Assembly: GCA_963799085.1 (NCBI GenBank)
Contig: CAWCWA010000013.1
Location: forward strand, 124,001 to 188,000
From: AP-15 sp963799085
GTDB taxonomy: Bacteria; Pseudomonadota; Alphaproteobacteria; ATCC43930; CGMCC-115725
Reading direction: 5' to 3'
DNA: 64,000 nt
How positions within the stretch are numbered: position 1 is the first letter of the stretch; every line of letters begins with the position of its first letter. Positions 9,443 through 19,387 of the stretch are shown here, one piece after another. A model generated the notes under the pieces. The model saw only the letters and a program-made list of their open reading frames with translations, had not been told where the DNA came from and ran no database searches. The position numbers and the translations under genes were made by a program.

Positions 9443-10603
9443 TCAGTAGAAGATTACGGTGCGGGCGTCCGCACCCATGCGCAATACGATCTCCGGGCTC
9501 AGATCCTCGAAGTCGAGCGTCACCGGAAAGCGCCGTTCGAGCCGGATCCAGTCGGTCGTCGGCGCCACATAGGGCAACAACGTGTTCGGTGTCTGGTTGC
9601 GGTTGATGCCGCGGGCGATGCCCTGGATGCGGGCGCGGTGCAAATGCCAGGGGTAGAAATCGAGCCACACCCAGGCGACGCCGCCGACCTCCATGTGGCG
9701 GATCACACTTTCCTTGTAATTGGCGAACACCCGCCAAGCATGGGCGTCGACGAGGCCAATGAGTGGCTGGTTGGCCACCGCCTGATCGCCAACGCGCAGG
9801 GTCAGATTGGTGATCGTGCCGTCGACCGGCGCCAGCACCCTGGTCTGGTCGAGTTGCCACTGCAGATAGGCGATCTCCGCCTCGATCGTCTTGATCGTCG
9901 CCTCGTGCAAGGTTTCGATCTGCCGCGCCTTGGCGACGGCGTCCTCGGCATTGGCAAGCGCTGCCTTGGCTTCGCGGTCCGTGGCACTAGCCTCTTCGAG
10001 CCCCTGGCGCGACAGAAATCCGCTGGCGGCGACGGGTCCGGCGCGTGCGAGATTGTCGGCGGCGAGCTTGGCCGCCGCCGCCGCCTGGTCACGCGATGCC
10101 TTGGCAGCCTTGATCGTGTCGTGGTCGACGGCAAGCTGCGCCTCGGCCTGGGCGAGCTTCGCCTTTTTCTCGTCGAGCGACAGCCGGAACGGCGTCGGGT
10201 CGATCTCGGCCAACAGCATGCCCTTCTTGACGGTTTGGTTGTCGACGATCGGCACCTTGACAATGCGCCCGGTGATCTGCGGCGCCACCGCGACGAGATC
10301 GGAGGTGACGTAGGCGTCGTCGGTGTAGGCAAAAAAGTAGCCCGCCGCCCAATAGAGAAAGAGGGCCGCCGCGACCGCCGACAGCACCAGGATGACCCGC
10401 CGCCGGTAGCGCGTCGCTCCGGCGTCGGGTGTGGGTATGGGTGATGGTGCGGCCGCGGCGGATGGCGCCGTCGGAGTAGGCGTTGGAGAGGCCGGGACGA
10501 AATCGACCCCCGGCTTGGCGGGCTGGGCCCTTGCCGCCGGAGCCTCGCGATCCCCGGTCTCGTCGAGGACCAGCGGCTCTGCGCTGCGCTCGCGATCCGC
10601 CAT
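9443..10603 (-). CDS. HlyD/EmrA-family membrane-fusion (adaptor) protein
   Basis: A 386-residue periplasmic adaptor. A Pro/Ala-rich cytoplasmic leader (about residues 20-65) is followed by one transmembrane helix (VILVLSAVAAALFLYWAAGY), the first lipoyl half (TDDAYVTSDLVAVAPQITGR, PIVDNQTVKKGMLLAEIDP), a long coiled-coil hairpin, and the second lipoyl half (RVLAPVDGTITNLTLRVGD) with a beta-barrel. The DDAYV motif is typical of EmrA-like adaptors that work with FUSC or MFS permeases. The FUSC gene follows directly, so the two probably form one export system with an outer-membrane channel encoded elsewhere. Confidence 0.92.
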   Translation of the reverse strand: MADRERSAEPLVLDETGDREAPAARAQPAKPGVDFVPASPTPTPTAPSAAAAPSPIPTPDAGATRYRRRVILVLSAVAAALFLYWAAGYFFAYTDDAYVTSDLVAVAPQITGRIVKVPIVDNQTVKKGMLLAEIDPTPFRLSLDEKKAKLAQAEAQLAVDHDTIKAAKASRDQAAAAAKLAADNLARAGPVAASGFLSRQGLEEASATDREAKAALANAEDAVAKARQIETLHEATIKTIEAEIAYLQWQLDQTRVLAPVDGTITNLTLRVGDQAVANQPLIGLVDAHAWRVFANYKESVIRHMEVGGVAWVWLDFYPWHLHRARIQGIARGINRNQTPNTLLPYVAPTTDWIRLERRFPVTLDFEDLSPEIVLRMGADARTVIFY

Positions 10604-10746
10604 GGCTCAGCCCGGGCGAAGGTCAGGCGCTGCCGGAGCGAACCCGACCAACACCGTCCCCACCCGCAACGCGCCCCTCGGCATGGCCGCCATCATAGCG
10701 CAATCGGCGGCGAAATCGACCCGGCCGTCGGCTCGGTCGCCAGCGT

Positions 10747-11259
10747 TCACATCAGGCGGCTGTCATGGGCCCAGTGCAGCAGCGCCTGGCGCTGACGCTT
10801 GCGGCAGCCGAGATCGCCCTTCTCGCAATTGCGTTCGATCTGGCGGATGTGGCGGCGCATCGCCTTCCAGCGCCTGATCTGGCGGCGGTCCTCGTCGGGC
10901 AGGCGGCGGCCCATGAAGTACCGGCAATACCATTGGAACCAGCCGCGCGGGTCGTCGGGGTGGATCCAGCCCTTCCGCCGCCATACCGAGAGCTTCTGGC
11001 TCGCGTCGACGCCGAAGAAATTGAGCGAGCAGTCGCGCCGTTCGGGCGACAATTTCGCCCCTTCGAACCATTCGGCCGGGAACTCGGCCCGCGCGTCGTT
11101 CATGTATTTGCCGCAGAAGACGCCGAGCCGCAGCATTTCCGCCGGCGTCAGTTCCGGCCGGAACTCGGGATCGAAATTCCGTCCCCCGGGTGCGGTCAAT
11201 TCGTAGCGGTAGCCCTGCTGCATCAGATCGTCGACGACGACGATCCGCGGCGCCGCCAC
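10747..11259 (-). CDS. Conserved protein of unknown function
   Basis: A 170-residue soluble protein that I do not recognise as a named family. It begins MAAPRIVVVDDLMQQGYRYE and has a conserved-looking core (GKYMNDARAEFPAEWF, SLNFFGVDASQKLSVWRRKG, GWFQWYCRYFMGRR) rich in Trp, Tyr and Arg, with a basic C-terminus containing three cysteines. Its GTG start shares one base with the TAG stop of the RND pump gene (TAGTG), so it is translationally coupled to the efflux operon. That may be fortuitous or indicate an accessory role. No membrane segment or signal peptide is present. Confidence 0.7.
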   Translation of the reverse strand: MAAPRIVVVDDLMQQGYRYELTAPGGRNFDPEFRPELTPAEMLRLGVFCGKYMNDARAEFPAEWFEGAKLSPERRDCSLNFFGVDASQKLSVWRRKGWIHPDDPRGWFQWYCRYFMGRRLPDEDRRQIRRWKAMRRHIRQIERNCEKGDLGCRKRQRQALLHWAHDSRLM

Positions 11260-14200
11260 TATGACACTTCGGCAAGCTCGCGGTTGCGGGTCGAGCGCAG
11301 CGCGGCGAGATGGTCCTTGGCCAGCACCGTATAGACGGCGGGCAGCACGAAGAGCGTAAAGAGCGTGCCGATCGACATGCCGGCGACAACGACAACGCCG
11401 ATCGAAAAGCGGCTGGACGCCCCGGCGCCGCTCGCCGTCAGGAGCGGCACGAGCCCCACCACCATCGCTGCCGTCGTCATCAGGATCGGGCGCAGCCGCA
11501 CGCGCGCCGCCTCCTCGATCGCCCGTCTGCGGTCAAGCTTGTGGCTGACCTGCAATTCGTTGGCGAAGGACACCATCAAGATGCCGTGCTTGCTGATCAA
11601 CCCGATCAGCGTGACGAGGCCGACTTGGGTGTAGATGTTCATCGTCGCGAGGCCCAGGAAGAGCGGGATCATCGCGCCGCAGATCGACAGCGGGACGCTG
11701 ACCAGGATCACGAGAGGGTCGCGCAGGCTCTCGAACTGCGCCGCCAGCACGAGGAAGATCATGATCAGCGCGAAGAAGAAGGTGGCAACGAGCGCGCTCC
11801 CCTCGCGCACGTATTGTCGCGTGTCGGAGAGATAATCGTGGCTGAAGCCGGCTGGCAGATCCCTGACTTGGCTCTCGAGAAAATCGACCGCCTGTCCGAT
11901 CGTCACCCCCGGCATCGGCACCGCCTGGAACGTCGCCGAGTTGAGCTGGTTGTATTGGGTCAACGAATTCGGCTCGGTCTTGGTCGTCAGCGTGACGAGG
12001 TTCGACAGCGGCACCGGCTCGCCCGCAGCCGATTTGACATAGTAGCGAGTCACCGCCTCGGGGTCCAACCGGTCGATCCGCGGCACCTGCGGGATGACCT
12101 CGTATGAGCGGCCGTTGAGGTTGAAGCGGTTGACGTAATTTTCGCCCATCATGCGCGCGAGCGCGTCGCCGATCGAGGCCATCGTGACGCCGATCTCGTT
12201 CGCCTTGGAGCGGTTGATGTCGATCTTGACGACCGGCTGGTTGAAATCGAGATCGCTGTCGACGACGATGAACAGCCCGCTCTTGCGCGCCGCGTTCTTG
12301 ATCTTGGCCATCGTCTCGTAGAGTTCGCGATAGTGGCCGGTCGAATAGAGCACCATCTGCACCGGCAAGCCCCCGATCGAGGCCGGCAATGGCGGCAGCG
12401 AGAAGACAAAGGCGTTCAGTCCCTCGACGGTCGCAACCTTCTGCTGCATCAAGGGTTTGAGCTGCTGCGCGGAGCGGCTGCGCTCGCCCCAGGGCTTCAG
12501 AATGGCGCCGGCGATCCCCTGATTGGGTCCGAAACGACCGTTGACGACAAAGCGCAAATCGGTTTCGGGGAACGAGGCAAAGGCGCGGTCGAGTTCGGCG
12601 CCGTAGGCGTCGGCATAGTCGAGATTGGCGTATTGCGGCGCCTTGGTCACCGCGAACAGCACCCCCTGATCCTCTTCGGGGGCCAGTTCCGACTTGGTGT
12701 TCATATACATGAACGCGAGTGCAGCAAACACCGCGACGGCGAAGAGCGCGGTGACCGGGCGGTAGTCGAGCGAGCGTTCAAGCCGGCGCCCGTAGGCGGC
12801 CGCAAGCCGGGAAAACCCGGCGTCGATAATGCGAGCGAAGCGGCCCTGCGACATTTCGCGCGTCAGCAGCATCGAGCACATCATCGGCGACAGGGTCACC
12901 GCGACGATGCCCGAGATGATCACCGCACCCGCGAGCGTGAAAGCGAACTCGCGGAAGAGCGCGCCGGTGACGCCGCCGAGAAAACCAATCGGCGCATAGA
13001 CGGCGGCAAGGGTGAGCGTCATCGCGATGACTGGGCCGGCGATTTCGCGGGCGCCGATCAGTGCCGCCTGCGCCGGGGTGCGGCCCTGCTCGATATGACG
13101 ATAGACGTTCTCGACGACGACGATCGCATCGTCGACGACAAGCCCGATCGCTAGCACCATCGCCAGGAGTGTCAGGAGGTTCAGGCTGAAGCCCAGCGCG
13201 GCCATCAGCATGCCGGCGCCGACCAGCGACAGCGGGATCGTGACGATCGGGATCACGACCGAGCGCAGCGTGCCGAGAAACAGGAAGATCACGACGACGA
13301 CGATCGCCACCGCCTCGATCAGGGACGTCTTAACCTCGTCGATCGAGGCCTGGATGAACTTCGTGAATTCGTAGGCGACCTGCATCTTGACCGAGGGCGG
13401 CAGGTTGTGCTCGATCTCGGGCAACAGCGCACGGACACCCTTGACGAGGGTCAGCGGGTTGCCGGTCGGCGTCGCCTGCACGCCGATGAAAACCGCGTGC
13501 TGGCCGTTCATCGCCACACTCGAGGTCCAGCTCTGAGCGCTCAGCTGACTGGGCAATGTCCTCCATCCGCACCAGCGCGCCCGATTTCGCCTTGACGACC
13601 ATGCGCTTGAACTGCTCGACATCGGCGAGCCCGGTGTTGGTGCTGACATTGGAGACGGTATAGAAGCCCTTCACCTGACCCGGTGCTGCCTGGAAATTGT
13701 TGGCGCGGATCGCGAGGTCGACATCGCCGGCTGAGATGCCATGCGCCGCCATTTTCGCCGGGTCGAGCCAGATGCGCATGGCGAAGGTCTGGCCGCCCAG
13801 GATGTCGGCCGAGGCCACCCCGTCGACGGTGGCGAGCAGCGGCTGCACGACGCGGGTCAGATAGTCGGAGATTGCCGCACTCGACAGTTCGGAACTCGCG
13901 AACCCGATATACATGACCGCCGTCGTCTGGCCGGTGGCCTTGACGATGACCGGGTCCTGCGCCTCGACCGGCATCAGGTATTTGACCTGCTGCACCTTGG
14001 CCATGATGTCGGTCAGCGCCTGGCTCGGGTCGTAGTTGAGCCGGATATAGGCGGTGATCGTGCTGGTTCCCTGGACCGAGGACGAGGTCAGATAATCGAT
14101 GCCTTCTGCTGTCGCGATCGCCTGTTCGAGCGGCGTCGTAATGAAGCCCTGCATCAGATCGGGGGCGGCGCCGGGGTAGATCGTCGTGACCGTGATCGTC

Positions 14201-14325
14201 GTGTTCGACAGCTTGGGGTATTGCCGGACCGGCAGGCCCAGCAACGCCTTCAGCCCGATCAGCAGGATCAGCAGGCTCACCACCAGCGCCAGCACCGGCC
14301 GACGGATGAAGATGTCGGTGTACAT
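11259..14325 (-). CDS. RND-family multidrug efflux pump permease (one frameshift)
   Basis: Inner-membrane proton-driven RND pump of the AcrB/MexF type, about 1,020 residues. The N-terminus MYTDIFIRRPVLALVVSLLI is followed by PVRQYPKLSNTTITVTTIYPG, the porter-domain signature. An indel near 13,550 breaks the frame after VKAKSGALVRMEDIA; the second part resumes with the hydrophobic block through VLAIGLVVDDAIVVVENVYR, which carries the essential paired Asp residues of helix 4. It then runs intact to a C-terminal second RND repeat. It forms a tripartite pump with the adaptor gene 18 bases upstream; no TolC-type channel gene is present here. Confidence 0.93.
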
Positions 14326-14343
14326 GCTCGGGCCCGGCGGGCT

Positions 14344-15570
14344 TCAGTTCAGCGTCGGAACGGAAGGGGGCTGCGGCGGCGGCTTGCCGATCACCACCTG
14401 CGCCCCGTTCTGCAATTTGATCTGCCCAGCGGCGACGACTTGTTCGTTGGGCTTGACCCCGTCGAGGATCGCGACCTTGCCGTTCCAGCGCAGGCCGGTC
14501 TTGACCGGGGTCCGCTTCACCTTGAAGACCGGCTTGCTGTTGGCGTCCTTGCCGTCCTGCTGGATGACATAGACGCTGTCGCCGTAGAGCGTGTAGTCGA
14601 CCGCGGTCTCGGGCAGGATCACCACATCGGGCTGCGGCGGCAATACGACCGCGGCGTTGACGAACATTCCCGGCAGCAATTCGCCGCCGGGATTGGCCAT
14701 CGTCGCCTGCAACTCGATCGTGCGCGTGTCGGGGCTGATCTGCGGCTCGATCGTCGTGACATCGGCGGAGAAGATCCTGTTCGGGAAGGCGTCGACGGTC
14801 ACGTCGACCTTTTGCCCGACCTTGAGTTCCGAGAGCATCCGCGACGGCAAGGTGCAGTTGATCCAGAGGGTCGAAAGATCGGTCAAGGTCGCGATCGGCG
14901 CCCCGGGATTGAGATATTGCCCGAGATTGATCTGCCGCAGGCCGAGCCGGCCGGCAAAGGGTGCGGTCACCAGTTTCTGCTTGATCAGCGCGTCGGTCTT
15001 GAGGATCTGGGCGCGCGCCTGGTCGAGTTGGCTCTGCGCCTGGTCGACCTGCTCCTGCGATGCGAAGTTGTTCTTGCGCAGCGCCAACGCGCGGGATAGC
15101 GAGATCTGCGCCCAGCGCGCCTGCGCCTCGTAATTGGCGAGATCGCCGCGTTCGGGGGCGTCGTTCAGTTGCACCAGCGGATCGCCGGCCCTCACGGTCT
15201 GGCCCGGTTCGAAGAAGATCTTGACGACCCGGCCGCCGACTTCTGGATTGACCGTGACCTGATGCACGGCGGCCAGATTGCCGATGCCGGGAGCGAATTG
15301 CGGTGCCGCGCCCAACACCGCCTCGACCGCGCTGATCTGCGCCGGCGGCGGCTTGGCATGCGCGAAATAGGTAGCGATCGCCTGTTCGCGATAGCGGTTG
15401 AAGCCGTAAAGGCCGCCGAGCACGACCGCCAGCAGGAGGCCGACGATGACGAACCAGCGGATCGTCCTCGGCCGGCGCGCGACGGCCCGCTGGCTGTCGC
15501 CGCCCTGGCGAGGGCTGTGGTCCGGGGTGAGAGCCTCGGCGGGCAGGTCCGCCATCCGGTCGCCGTCCAT
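14344..15570 (-). CDS. RND efflux periplasmic adaptor subunit
   Basis: A 408-residue membrane-fusion protein for the adjacent RND pump. A cytoplasmic leader of about 38 residues precedes one transmembrane helix (WFVIVGLLLAVVLGGLYGF). Then come the first lipoyl half (VNPEVGGRVVKIFFEPGQTV), an alpha-hairpin, the second lipoyl half (TAPFAGRLGLRQINLGQYL), and the beta-barrel and membrane-proximal domains. It is the first structural gene after the TetR regulator (15 bases between them), and the pump gene follows after 18 bases, so the three form an operon. Confidence 0.93.
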   Translation of the reverse strand: MDGDRMADLPAEALTPDHSPRQGGDSQRAVARRPRTIRWFVIVGLLLAVVLGGLYGFNRYREQAIATYFAHAKPPPAQISAVEAVLGAAPQFAPGIGNLAAVHQVTVNPEVGGRVVKIFFEPGQTVRAGDPLVQLNDAPERGDLANYEAQARWAQISLSRALALRKNNFASQEQVDQAQSQLDQARAQILKTDALIKQKLVTAPFAGRLGLRQINLGQYLNPGAPIATLTDLSTLWINCTLPSRMLSELKVGQKVDVTVDAFPNRIFSADVTTIEPQISPDTRTIELQATMANPGGELLPGMFVNAAVVLPPQPDVVILPETAVDYTLYGDSVYVIQQDGKDANSKPVFKVKRTPVKTGLRWNGKVAILDGVKPNEQVVAAGQIKLQNGAQVVIGKPPPQPPSVPTLN

Positions 15571-15585
15571 TTGCGTCCTAACGCT

Positions 15586-16278
15586 TCAGGCTGGGATAGG
15601 TTCGAGGAGATTTGCCGTGCAGGCGCCGAGCGCCGCCGAGATCGCCGGGTCGCTCATACCGAAACCGCGCAGGATGAACCGGCTCGCCTCGTCGACGAGG
15701 GTGGTCATCGCGCCCTCATAGGCGATCGAGGCGCGGCCCGGCAGCAGCGCGAACGCCACCATCGCCGCGACGTGATGTCCGAACCAGAACCGGTTAGTCG
15801 CGGCAATGGTGTCGAATGCCAGATCGCCCGCCGTTCTGGCCGCCTCGAGCGACGCGGCGAAGAGCGGGAAGACGCGGGTGAAGATCGTTTCGAACAACTC
15901 GCGGGCAAATTCGCCGTCTTCGAGAAAACTGTAGAGCAGGAGCCGCAGGCGCGTATCGAGTTCGGCCCGCTCGACCCCGGCGCCAAGCAGGAAATAGCGC
16001 ACCATGTAATGGATCATGCGGACGAGCGTCAGCGTCGAAGGTTCGAGCCTGGCCAGCCGTTCGAGTGCCGGATCTCCCTCGCAACCGAGCTGCAGGATTT
16101 CGGCGTAGAGATGCTTTTTGCTCGGAAAGTGGCGGAACAGCAGCGCCTCGGAGATGCCCGCCGCCTCGGCCAATTCCCGTGTCGTCGTCCCGGCGAAGCC
16201 CTTGCGCGCGAACAGCGGCACTGCCGCCGTCACGATCCCCTTGCGCCGCTCGTCGCTGTCCAATCGAACCGCCGCCAT
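15586..16278 (-). CDS. TetR/AcrR-family transcriptional regulator
   Basis: A 230-residue repressor with an N-terminal TetR helix-turn-helix (about residues 10-57: ...PLFARKGFAGTTTRELAEA then ISEALLFRHFPSKKHLYAEI) and a variable all-alpha ligand-binding C-terminal domain. It is the first gene of the minus-strand efflux block and has a palindromic operator 12 bases upstream of its own start. The likely arrangement is autorepression together with the RND adaptor, the pump and possibly the downstream HlyD-FUSC pair. The inducer is unknown. Confidence 0.92.
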   Translation of the reverse strand: MAAVRLDSDERRKGIVTAAVPLFARKGFAGTTTRELAEAAGISEALLFRHFPSKKHLYAEILQLGCEGDPALERLARLEPSTLTLVRMIHYMVRYFLLGAGVERAELDTRLRLLLYSFLEDGEFARELFETIFTRVFPLFAASLEAARTAGDLAFDTIAATNRFWFGHHVAAMVAFALLPGRASIAYEGAMTTLVDEASRFILRGFGMSDPAISAALGACTANLLEPIPA

Positions 16279-16290
16279 GACGGCGCAACA

Positions 16291-16304
16291 AGTAAGCGCT
16301 CACT
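16291..16304. promoter_or_regulatory. Putative TetR-family operator
   Basis: AGTAAGCGCTCACT is a near-perfect palindrome centred on AGCGCT and matches the AGTGAGCGCTNACT-like sites known for AcrR/TetR-type efflux regulators. It lies immediately upstream of the TetR gene start at 16278, the expected place for autoregulation. Confidence 0.65.
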
Positions 16305-16366
16305 CACCACGGGTCAAGAGCCGCGGATCGAGGCATTTCTGCCCGCAGAACTCGGCGGGCGGCAGC

Positions 16367-17659
16367 TCAGCGCCCGCGCCAGGAAATGCGCCAGATCGTG
16401 CCGTTGCCGTCCTCGCCGACCAGAAGCGAACCGTCGCCCGCGACCGTGACGCCGACCGGGCGGGCCCAGACCTGGCGGTCGTTGACGACGAAGCCAGTCA
16501 GGAAATCCTCGTACTCACCAGTCGGCCGGCCGTCCTTGAACAGCACCCGCACGACCTTGTAGCCGGTGCGTTTGGTCCTGTTCCACGAGCCGTGCAGCGC
16601 AACGAAGGCGTCGCCGCGGTATTCTTCGGGGAATTGCACGGCATCGTAGAACGCGATTTCGAGGGGTGCGGAATGCGGCTGCAGCAGCACGTCCGGCAGC
16701 ACCACGCGGTCGCGCAAAGCTGGCTCTTCTCCCTGGTGCCGCGGGTCCGCGTTGCCGCCGATATAGAACCACGGCCAGCCGTAGAAGGCTCCCTGACGGA
16801 TGCGGGTCACGAAGTCGGGCGGCAGATCGTCGCCGAGCCCGTCGCGCTCGTTGACCGTGCACCAGAGGTCGCCGGTCGCCCGCTGCACCGCCAATCCGAC
16901 GCAATTGCGCAAGCCCGTTGCAAAGAATTGCCTGTCGCGGCCTTCGGGCGTGAAGGACAGCACCATTGCGCGCCCCTCCTCCGGCTCCCAGCGGGCGCCG
17001 ATCCAGCGCTCGGCCGCGTTGCTGCGCGAGCCGACCGAAACGAAGAGCCGCTTTCCGTCGGCGGAAAAGACGATGTCGCGCGTCCAATGCCCGCCACGCG
17101 GCAGGTCGGGCACGACTGTCTCGGCCGGTCCCGCCGCCCGCTGATCTCCGACCCGATACGGATACCGCACCACCGAGCCGGTATTCGCTATGTAGACAAA
17201 GCGCGGGTTGGGTCCCGGCGGCCAGAATGCGATCCCGAACGGCTTGTCGAGCCCCTCGGCAAAGGTCGCGATCTCGGGCGCGCCGCCGGTCGGATGCAGC
17301 AGCAGAATGCGGCCGGGCTCGCTTTCGGCGACAAAGACATCGCCGTTGGGCGCGGTTCGTAGCAGCCGCGGCTTGTCGAGCCCGACGGCATAACGCTCGA
17401 CGACAAAGCCCTCGGGCGCCTTTGGCCACACGCCGGCCGGCTGGCGGACGACGGTCGGGACGTGCTGCGCGCTTGCGGTCAGATAGGGCGCCGGCAGGTC
17501 GGCCGCGGTGATCCGCCGCCGCAGGCCCGGATAATCGTCGCGCCAGTCGCCATAAGCCGCACTGCCGGTCAACTCCGCGCGCACCTCGCCTGCCGCCGAA
17601 GCCGCTACGGCGACGCCGACCAACGCCGCGGCGATAATCAGCTTCGAATCTGCTAACAT
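16367..17659 (-). CDS. PQQ-dependent sugar (sorbosone-type) dehydrogenase family protein
   Basis: A 430-residue soluble-type quinoprotein dehydrogenase with a beta-propeller fold. An N-terminal signal peptide (SKLIIAAALVGVAVAASAAG) predicts periplasmic location. Family-type segments follow: VDKPRLL-like blade starts, NGDVFVAESEPGRILLL, GLDKPFGIAFWPPG, GGHWTRDIVFSADGKRLFVS, NPRFVYIANTGSVVRYPYR, and the late HGSWNRTKRTGYKVVR segment that is diagnostic for the L-sorbosone dehydrogenase group. It probably oxidises an aldose or related compound using PQQ. It is divergent from ettA, 37 bases away. The exact substrate is unknown. Confidence 0.87.
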   Translation of the reverse strand: MLADSKLIIAAALVGVAVAASAAGEVRAELTGSAAYGDWRDDYPGLRRRITAADLPAPYLTASAQHVPTVVRQPAGVWPKAPEGFVVERYAVGLDKPRLLRTAPNGDVFVAESEPGRILLLHPTGGAPEIATFAEGLDKPFGIAFWPPGPNPRFVYIANTGSVVRYPYRVGDQRAAGPAETVVPDLPRGGHWTRDIVFSADGKRLFVSVGSRSNAAERWIGARWEPEEGRAMVLSFTPEGRDRQFFATGLRNCVGLAVQRATGDLWCTVNERDGLGDDLPPDFVTRIRQGAFYGWPWFYIGGNADPRHQGEEPALRDRVVLPDVLLQPHSAPLEIAFYDAVQFPEEYRGDAFVALHGSWNRTKRTGYKVVRVLFKDGRPTGEYEDFLTGFVVNDRQVWARPVGVTVAGDGSLLVGEDGNGTIWRISWRGR

Positions 17660-17696
17660 CAGGCATTCCTCGAAACACGTTCGTCAAAGGATCCCC

Positions 17697-19379
17697 ATGG
17701 CGGCCTACCAGTACATCTATGTGATGAAGGGCTTGAACAAGACCTATTCCGGCGGTCGCGAGGTGCTCAAGGACATCTGGCTGTCGTTCCTGCCGGGAGC
17801 CAAGATCGGTGTCCTCGGCGCGAACGGGGCCGGCAAATCCACCCTGCTGCGGATCATGGCCGGGGAGGAGCGCGACTTCGCCGGCGAGGCTTGGGCCGCC
17901 GAGGGCGCGCGGGTCGGCCATCTGCCGCAGGAGCCCGCGCTCGACCCGGCCAAGGATGTGTTCGGCAACATCGTCGAGGGCCTCGCCGAGACCAAGGCGC
18001 TCCTCGATCGCTTCGAGGCGGTCAGCGCCCGCTTTGCCGAGGACCTGTCGCCCGACGAGATGGAGGCACTGATCGCCGAGCAGGGCGAATTGCAGGAAAA
18101 GATCGACCAGGCCGATGCCTGGGACCTCGACCGCACGATCGAGATCGCTATGGATGCGCTGCGCTGTCCGCCGGGCTATGCCGAAATCGCCCCGCTCTCG
18201 GGCGGCGAACGGCGCCGCGTCGCGCTGTGCCGGCTCTTGCTGCAGCGCCCCGACCTGCTATTGCTCGACGAGCCGACCAACCACCTCGACGCCGAGTTGG
18301 TGGCTTGGCTGCAGCGCTTTCTGGAAGACTATCCGGGCACCGTGGTCACGGTCACGCACGACCGCTATTTTCTCGACGAGGTGGCCGGCTGGATCCTCGA
18401 ACTCGACCGTGGCCGCGGCATCCCCTACCAGGGCAATTATTCGGGCTGGCTCGAGCAGAAGCGGCAGCGGCTCGAACAGGAAGGCCGCCAGGAGGCGGCC
18501 CGGCAGCGCACCCTCGAGCGCGAACTCGAATGGGTCAGGCAGAGCCCGCGCGCCCGCCAGGCGAAGAGCCGCGCCCGGCTCCAGGCCTATGACGCGCTCG
18601 TCGCGCAGAGCCGGGAAGCAGCACCCGAGACCGCGCAAATCGTTTTGCCGCCCGGACCCCGGCTCGGCGACGTGGTCATTATCGCCGACAATGTCGAAAA
18701 GGCGTTCGGCGACCGCCTGCTGATCGATCAGTTGAGTTTTCGCCTGCCGCCGGGCGGCATCGTCGGGGTGATAGGACCCAACGGCGCCGGCAAGACGACC
18801 CTCTGCCGCATGATCACCGGCGAGGAGCAGCCCGACCGCGGGTCCTTGCGGATCGGCGATACGGTCAAGCTCGGCTATGTCGATCAATCCCGCGACACAT
18901 TGAACCCGGCCAGCACCGTTTGGCAGGAGATTTCCGGCGGACGGGACGAGATCGATCTCGGGCGCCGCCGCATGGCAAGCCGGGCCTACTGCTCGCTGTT
19001 CAACTTCCGTGGCGCCGACCAGCAGAAGAAGGTGGGCCAGCTATCGGGCGGCGAACGCAACCGCGTCCACCTAGCGAAAATGCTGAAGGAGGGCAACAAC
19101 GTGCTCCTCCTCGACGAGCCGACCAACGATCTCGACGTCGACACGCTGCGCGCGCTCGAAGAGGCGCTGCTCGATTTTGCCGGCTGCGCCGTCGTGGTCA
19201 CCCATGACCGCTGGTTTCTCGACCGGGTGGTGACGCACATTCTCGCCTTCGAGGGCGACAGCCAGCTTGTCTGGTTCGAGGGCAACTACGCCGATTACGA
19301 GGCCGACCGTCGGCGCCGGCTCGGCGAGGCCGCGAGCCAGCCGCACCGCATCCGCTACAAGCCCCTGGTCCGGGCCTAG
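17697..19379 (+). CDS. ettA: Energy-dependent translational throttle protein EttA (ABC-F)
   Basis: A 560-residue ABC-F ATPase with two nucleotide-binding domains and no membrane segment; EttA binds the ribosomal E site and gates the first elongation steps according to ATP/ADP. The start MAAYQYIYVMKGLNKTY is typical. Domain 1: Walker A GANGAGKST (about residue 40), arm region, LSGGERRRVALC signature and LLLLDEPTNHLD. The linker includes the LEWVRQSPRARQAKSRARL helix pair. Domain 2: GPNGAGKTTL, QLSGGERNRVHLAKML and LLLDEPTNDLD, then VVTHDRWFLDR. Length and order match full-length EttA, and the frame is undamaged. Confidence 0.96.
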   Translation: MAAYQYIYVMKGLNKTYSGGREVLKDIWLSFLPGAKIGVLGANGAGKSTLLRIMAGEERDFAGEAWAAEGARVGHLPQEPALDPAKDVFGNIVEGLAETKALLDRFEAVSARFAEDLSPDEMEALIAEQGELQEKIDQADAWDLDRTIEIAMDALRCPPGYAEIAPLSGGERRRVALCRLLLQRPDLLLLDEPTNHLDAELVAWLQRFLEDYPGTVVTVTHDRYFLDEVAGWILELDRGRGIPYQGNYSGWLEQKRQRLEQEGRQEAARQRTLERELEWVRQSPRARQAKSRARLQAYDALVAQSREAAPETAQIVLPPGPRLGDVVIIADNVEKAFGDRLLIDQLSFRLPPGGIVGVIGPNGAGKTTLCRMITGEEQPDRGSLRIGDTVKLGYVDQSRDTLNPASTVWQEISGGRDEIDLGRRRMASRAYCSLFNFRGADQQKKVGQLSGGERNRVHLAKMLKEGNNVLLLDEPTNDLDVDTLRALEEALLDFAGCAVVVTHDRWFLDRVVTHILAFEGDSQLVWFEGNYADYEADRRRRLGEAASQPHRIRYKPLVRA

Positions 19380-19387
19380 ACGGTCGG

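Noticed and set aside
8172..9860. A 562-codon minus-strand frame overlapping the FUSC gene
   Set aside because: Its product is Arg/Pro/Ala-rich and has no fold or motif, whereas the overlapping frame encodes a recognisable transporter.
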